Origin: Entonaema liquescens
Lineage: Eukaryota > Ascomycota > Sordariomycetes > Xylariales > Xylariaceae
Assembly (NCBI GenBank): GCA_902805475.1
Contig: CADCSX010000002.1
Location: 3,720,001 to 3,784,000, forward strand
Reading direction: 5' to 3'
DNA: 64,000 nt
This document shows, piece by piece, positions 61,631 to 64,000 of the stretch. Position 1 is the first letter of the stretch. Every line of letters begins with the position of its first letter. The notes beneath the pieces were generated by a model, which worked only from the letters and a program-made list of their open reading frames with translations, ran no database searches and was not told where the DNA came from. The position numbers were made by a program, and so were the translations under genes.

Positions 61631-62592
61631 TGGTTGAATAACATCCGGAATATGATAGACGCACTATCTCCGGTTCAATCTGCCAATTTGCGTGCTATAC
61701 TTAAGGTGGGCGGACATTTTGCTAAAGGCTGGCGTTATGGGCTTTGGTTGAAAAGTGGAGTTTACGGCGCTGGGCGGGCGAGAGTTGATACCAACGGGTA
61801 TGAAAATACCGATACTTTTGGAATTTGCTAATGAGGAACGTCTCGTACCACTGGCATTTTAACGAAGCTATATGAACTGATCGTTACTCTCAACTGGCTT
61901 TGCCATCTTTCCAATTACTGAAGGTAGTTAGAAGGATTCGTGTTGTGTCAACAGTTGATGGGGATTCCGGGACCCGGATGGGAAAAGTGGCACCCCGCAC
62001 CGGGACGGAATAGCAATGCCGATTTTTCCATGATGTATTAACTTCGCCTATTTGACGCAATCCAACAGGTAAATGAACTATAGTAGCTGCAGCTCTCGAG
62101 TCCTATACATGTTACCGAACTTGGACTTTTGTATCTACCTGATTTGCCCGAGTTACCCGGTACCATTTACATTCTTCTTGTGCCGAGACGAGTGCTGCGG
62201 AACCTTGGATACGACGCCAGTCCGTACCTAATATTCAACTTCCATTCAGGATTCCCCTTTTCAAATCAGTGGTGATAGTTGGTCACTCCAGGCTATGTCC
62301 AACTCTGGGCCCAGTCTTTTCAGGGGCTAATGTGCGCCACGTTTCTCTTACATCATGATGAACTTAGTGCCATAGATTCGGGTTGACTCCATCACGGCCA
62401 ATAATGCATGGAGTAATTGAGATGAGTTCATTGATTACCTACTGGTTTATCCAAGGGCGCCGCATGAAATGCGATGAAAAGTATACTTATTTGCAACCCC
62501 ATAACCATGACAGATCTACGAATACAACATACACAAAACAACATCCGGGTGTTCCTAGGTGTATCATATAGTGTTACCTAAGAGGCGTGAAT
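61631..62592. other. Intergenic region FEN1-esterase
   Basis: No gene is supported. A 65-codon frame directly after FEN1 (61634-61831) is probably 3' flank. A CCGGGACCCGG palindrome-like sequence lies near 61967. Confidence 0.45.
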
Positions 62593-63597
62593 ATGGCAGA
62601 TAGGGAAGAAATTCCCACGACAGGGAACAGAACAACGCTTGCAGCATCAATCAAGTCCTTCCTAGATCAGCATCCGCAATTGCGGCTAGGAGGTAAAGAG
62701 GACTTCCATACAGAGCGACGGCACCACCTCGAAGTCTTCGGATTCCATAACCTTGATAATGAGAAGCGCGCCCCTATTCATCACGTGCACTTCGACGGCG
62801 TCCGAGGTCGTCACGGCACAATCCCAGTGCGGCTCTTCTATCCGCAAAGCTACGACAACAAGAAAAAGCTACCGGCGCTGATTTACTTCCACGGTGGCGG
62901 GTACACAGTCGGCAACGTGGACGAATTCGAGAACGGACTGCGTCTACTCGCCGAGGCTGCGGAGATAATCGCCATCGGAGTAGAATACCGTCTAGCGCCG
63001 GAATTCGCATTCCCGACGCAGCTCGACGAGTACGAGGACGTACTCACCTGGGCGCGCGGTCCCGACGGTGCGAAACTCGGGATCGATCCGGACCGCGTGC
63101 TTGGCGGCGGTGACTCCGCGGGCGGTAATATGACGGTCGCGCTGTGTCTGCGACTCCAAGATGACGGGAAGCAGCCGCTCAAAGCGCAGGTCCTGCTGTA
63201 CCCGGAGGCGCGGCTGCCGTTCGATACGCCGGCTGCGGCGGAGAATAACTCCGGGTATTACCTGGAGTGCAACGGGATTTTTAGTTTTGCGGACCACTAC
63301 CTGTCGCGGGCGCCGGACACCGCGTACCCGCCGTCGCACCGCTACGTGTCTCCCGACATGCAGCCCGTTGAAAAGTTAGCTGGGTTACCGCCCGCCGCGG
63401 TGTTCACGTGCGGGTTTGATCCCCTAAGAGATGTGGGGGTCGAGTTCGCGGCGAAGTTGAGGAAGGCGGGGAATCGCGTGGTTTGGCGCCATTATCCGGA
63501 TCTGACACATGGGTTCTTGCAGATGGCGCCGTGGAGTGGGGAGGCGAGGGAAGCGGTGGAGGAGGTGGCGAGGGTGGTGAGGGAGTTGGCTGAGTGA
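62593..63597 (+). CDS. HSL-family alpha/beta hydrolase (esterase/lipase)
   Basis: A single exon of 334 aa from the ATG at 62593; an in-frame GTG six bases earlier is not a likely start. It belongs to the hormone-sensitive-lipase group of carboxylesterases. Seen: the oxyanion-hole HGGG at residues 100-103 (IYFHGGGYTVG), EYRLAPEFAFP at 131-141, the nucleophile elbow GGGDSAGGN with Ser175, the acid GFDPLRD with Asp276, and the catalytic His306 in DLTHGFLQM. All triad members are present. No signal peptide, so probably intracellular. Substrate is unknown; families of this type act on short acyl esters, and some are accessory enzymes of secondary metabolism, but nothing nearby suggests that. The gene is GC-richer than its surroundings. 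Confidence 0.9.
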   Translation: MADREEIPTTGNRTTLAASIKSFLDQHPQLRLGGKEDFHTERRHHLEVFGFHNLDNEKRAPIHHVHFDGVRGRHGTIPVRLFYPQSYDNKKKLPALIYFHGGGYTVGNVDEFENGLRLLAEAAEIIAIGVEYRLAPEFAFPTQLDEYEDVLTWARGPDGAKLGIDPDRVLGGGDSAGGNMTVALCLRLQDDGKQPLKAQVLLYPEARLPFDTPAAAENNSGYYLECNGIFSFADHYLSRAPDTAYPPSHRYVSPDMQPVEKLAGLPPAAVFTCGFDPLRDVGVEFAAKLRKAGNRVVWRHYPDLTHGFLQMAPWSGEAREAVEEVARVVRELAE

Positions 63598-64000
63598 TTG
63601 GAGAGGATGTTATATGGGCATACAAAGGGTGGTATATAAGAATATTGGGAATTGGTGTAAGTTAAGGACAAGGGGTTAAATGTTGAGTTTTTAGACCTAC
63701 AGTGCGCAAGAGCTGTTCAAGGTATACTTGTAAATTTATCGACACTAGTATTTTATAAGACAGTACTAGATCACCAAGATGCGTCTAGTCCAAGTTGAAC
63801 GATTGACTGTGTAACCACCAACTCCAAAGCCGGGCGGCTTGTGGCTTGATGCAAACAGATTAGTACCGTTTTGACCCACTTATGTCAAGGTATTATATCT
63901 GATTGGCTAACTCTTCGGCCTCGTACCGCGCATTTCACATTCTAGGCTATCTTCTCTTCGTCTCTTTCATGTCTTCGTCCTGCCTACGCCTAGTTCCTTT
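63598..64000. other. 3' flank of the esterase and probable upstream region of a next gene
   Basis: No gene is seen. The last 50 bp are strongly pyrimidine-rich (CTTCTCTTCGTCTCTTTCAT), which in this window marks leaders of plus-strand genes, so another gene may begin just beyond the edge. Confidence 0.4.

Noticed and set aside
61147..61644. 165-codon frame antisense to FEN1 with Phe/Ser-rich ends
   Set aside because: It is the complement of the Lys-rich FEN1 tail and conserved exon 4.
62774..63625. Several frames antisense or shifted to the esterase
   Set aside because: High GC content leaves other frames open; Arg/Pro/Ser-rich translations without signatures.

Overview
The window is nuclear DNA of a filamentous ascomycete (Pezizomycotina; Sordariomycetes-like, possibly Xylariales, but this is inference). 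The grounds are short GT-AG introns (about 45-90 bp), fungal orthologues throughout (Sys1, Coa6, NADPH oxidase, NADP-mannitol dehydrogenase, AcuF-like zinc-finger and DUF7580-type proteins), and two very AT-rich blocks that look like transposons eroded by repeat-induced point mutation (RIP: C-to-T and G-to-A).

Layout. 1-12.6 kb is a gene block: COA6 (partial, -), SYS1 (+, two apparent 1-nt deletions), adenylosuccinate synthetase (+, six exons), an unrecognised 731-aa protein (-), mitochondrial glutaryl-CoA dehydrogenase (+) and a UBC4-type ubiquitin-conjugating enzyme (+). 12.6-22.9 kb is a 10.3-kb AT-rich element bounded by long terminal inverted repeats whose outer ends escaped RIP. 22.9-43.9 kb is a second gene block: a small TTA-flanked MITE, a NoxB-type NADPH oxidase (+), an acidic small protein (-), a divergent pair (DUF7580-type protein, -; AcuF-like C2H2 protein, +), a decayed partial copy of the AcuF-like gene, NADP-mannitol dehydrogenase (+), a ubiquitin-like fusion protein (+) and an anion:cation-symporter-type MFS permease (+). 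43.9-59.9 kb is a second AT-rich block with two nested pairs of direct repeats, best read as a 10.6-kb LTR element inside a roughly 5.5-kb LTR element. 60-64 kb holds FEN1/RAD27 (+) and an HSL-family esterase (+).

Most genes are unrelated housekeeping or metabolic functions; there is no biosynthetic cluster. The points most worth a second look are the divergent DUF7580/AcuF-like pair with its duplicated C-terminal zinc module, the two transposon blocks whose repeats carry complementary RIP damage so that the pre-RIP termini can be read, the SYS1 double frameshift, and the ubiquitin-like protein with an internal LRGG. No tRNA, rRNA or CRISPR array was seen. All calls are by eye; no database search was run.
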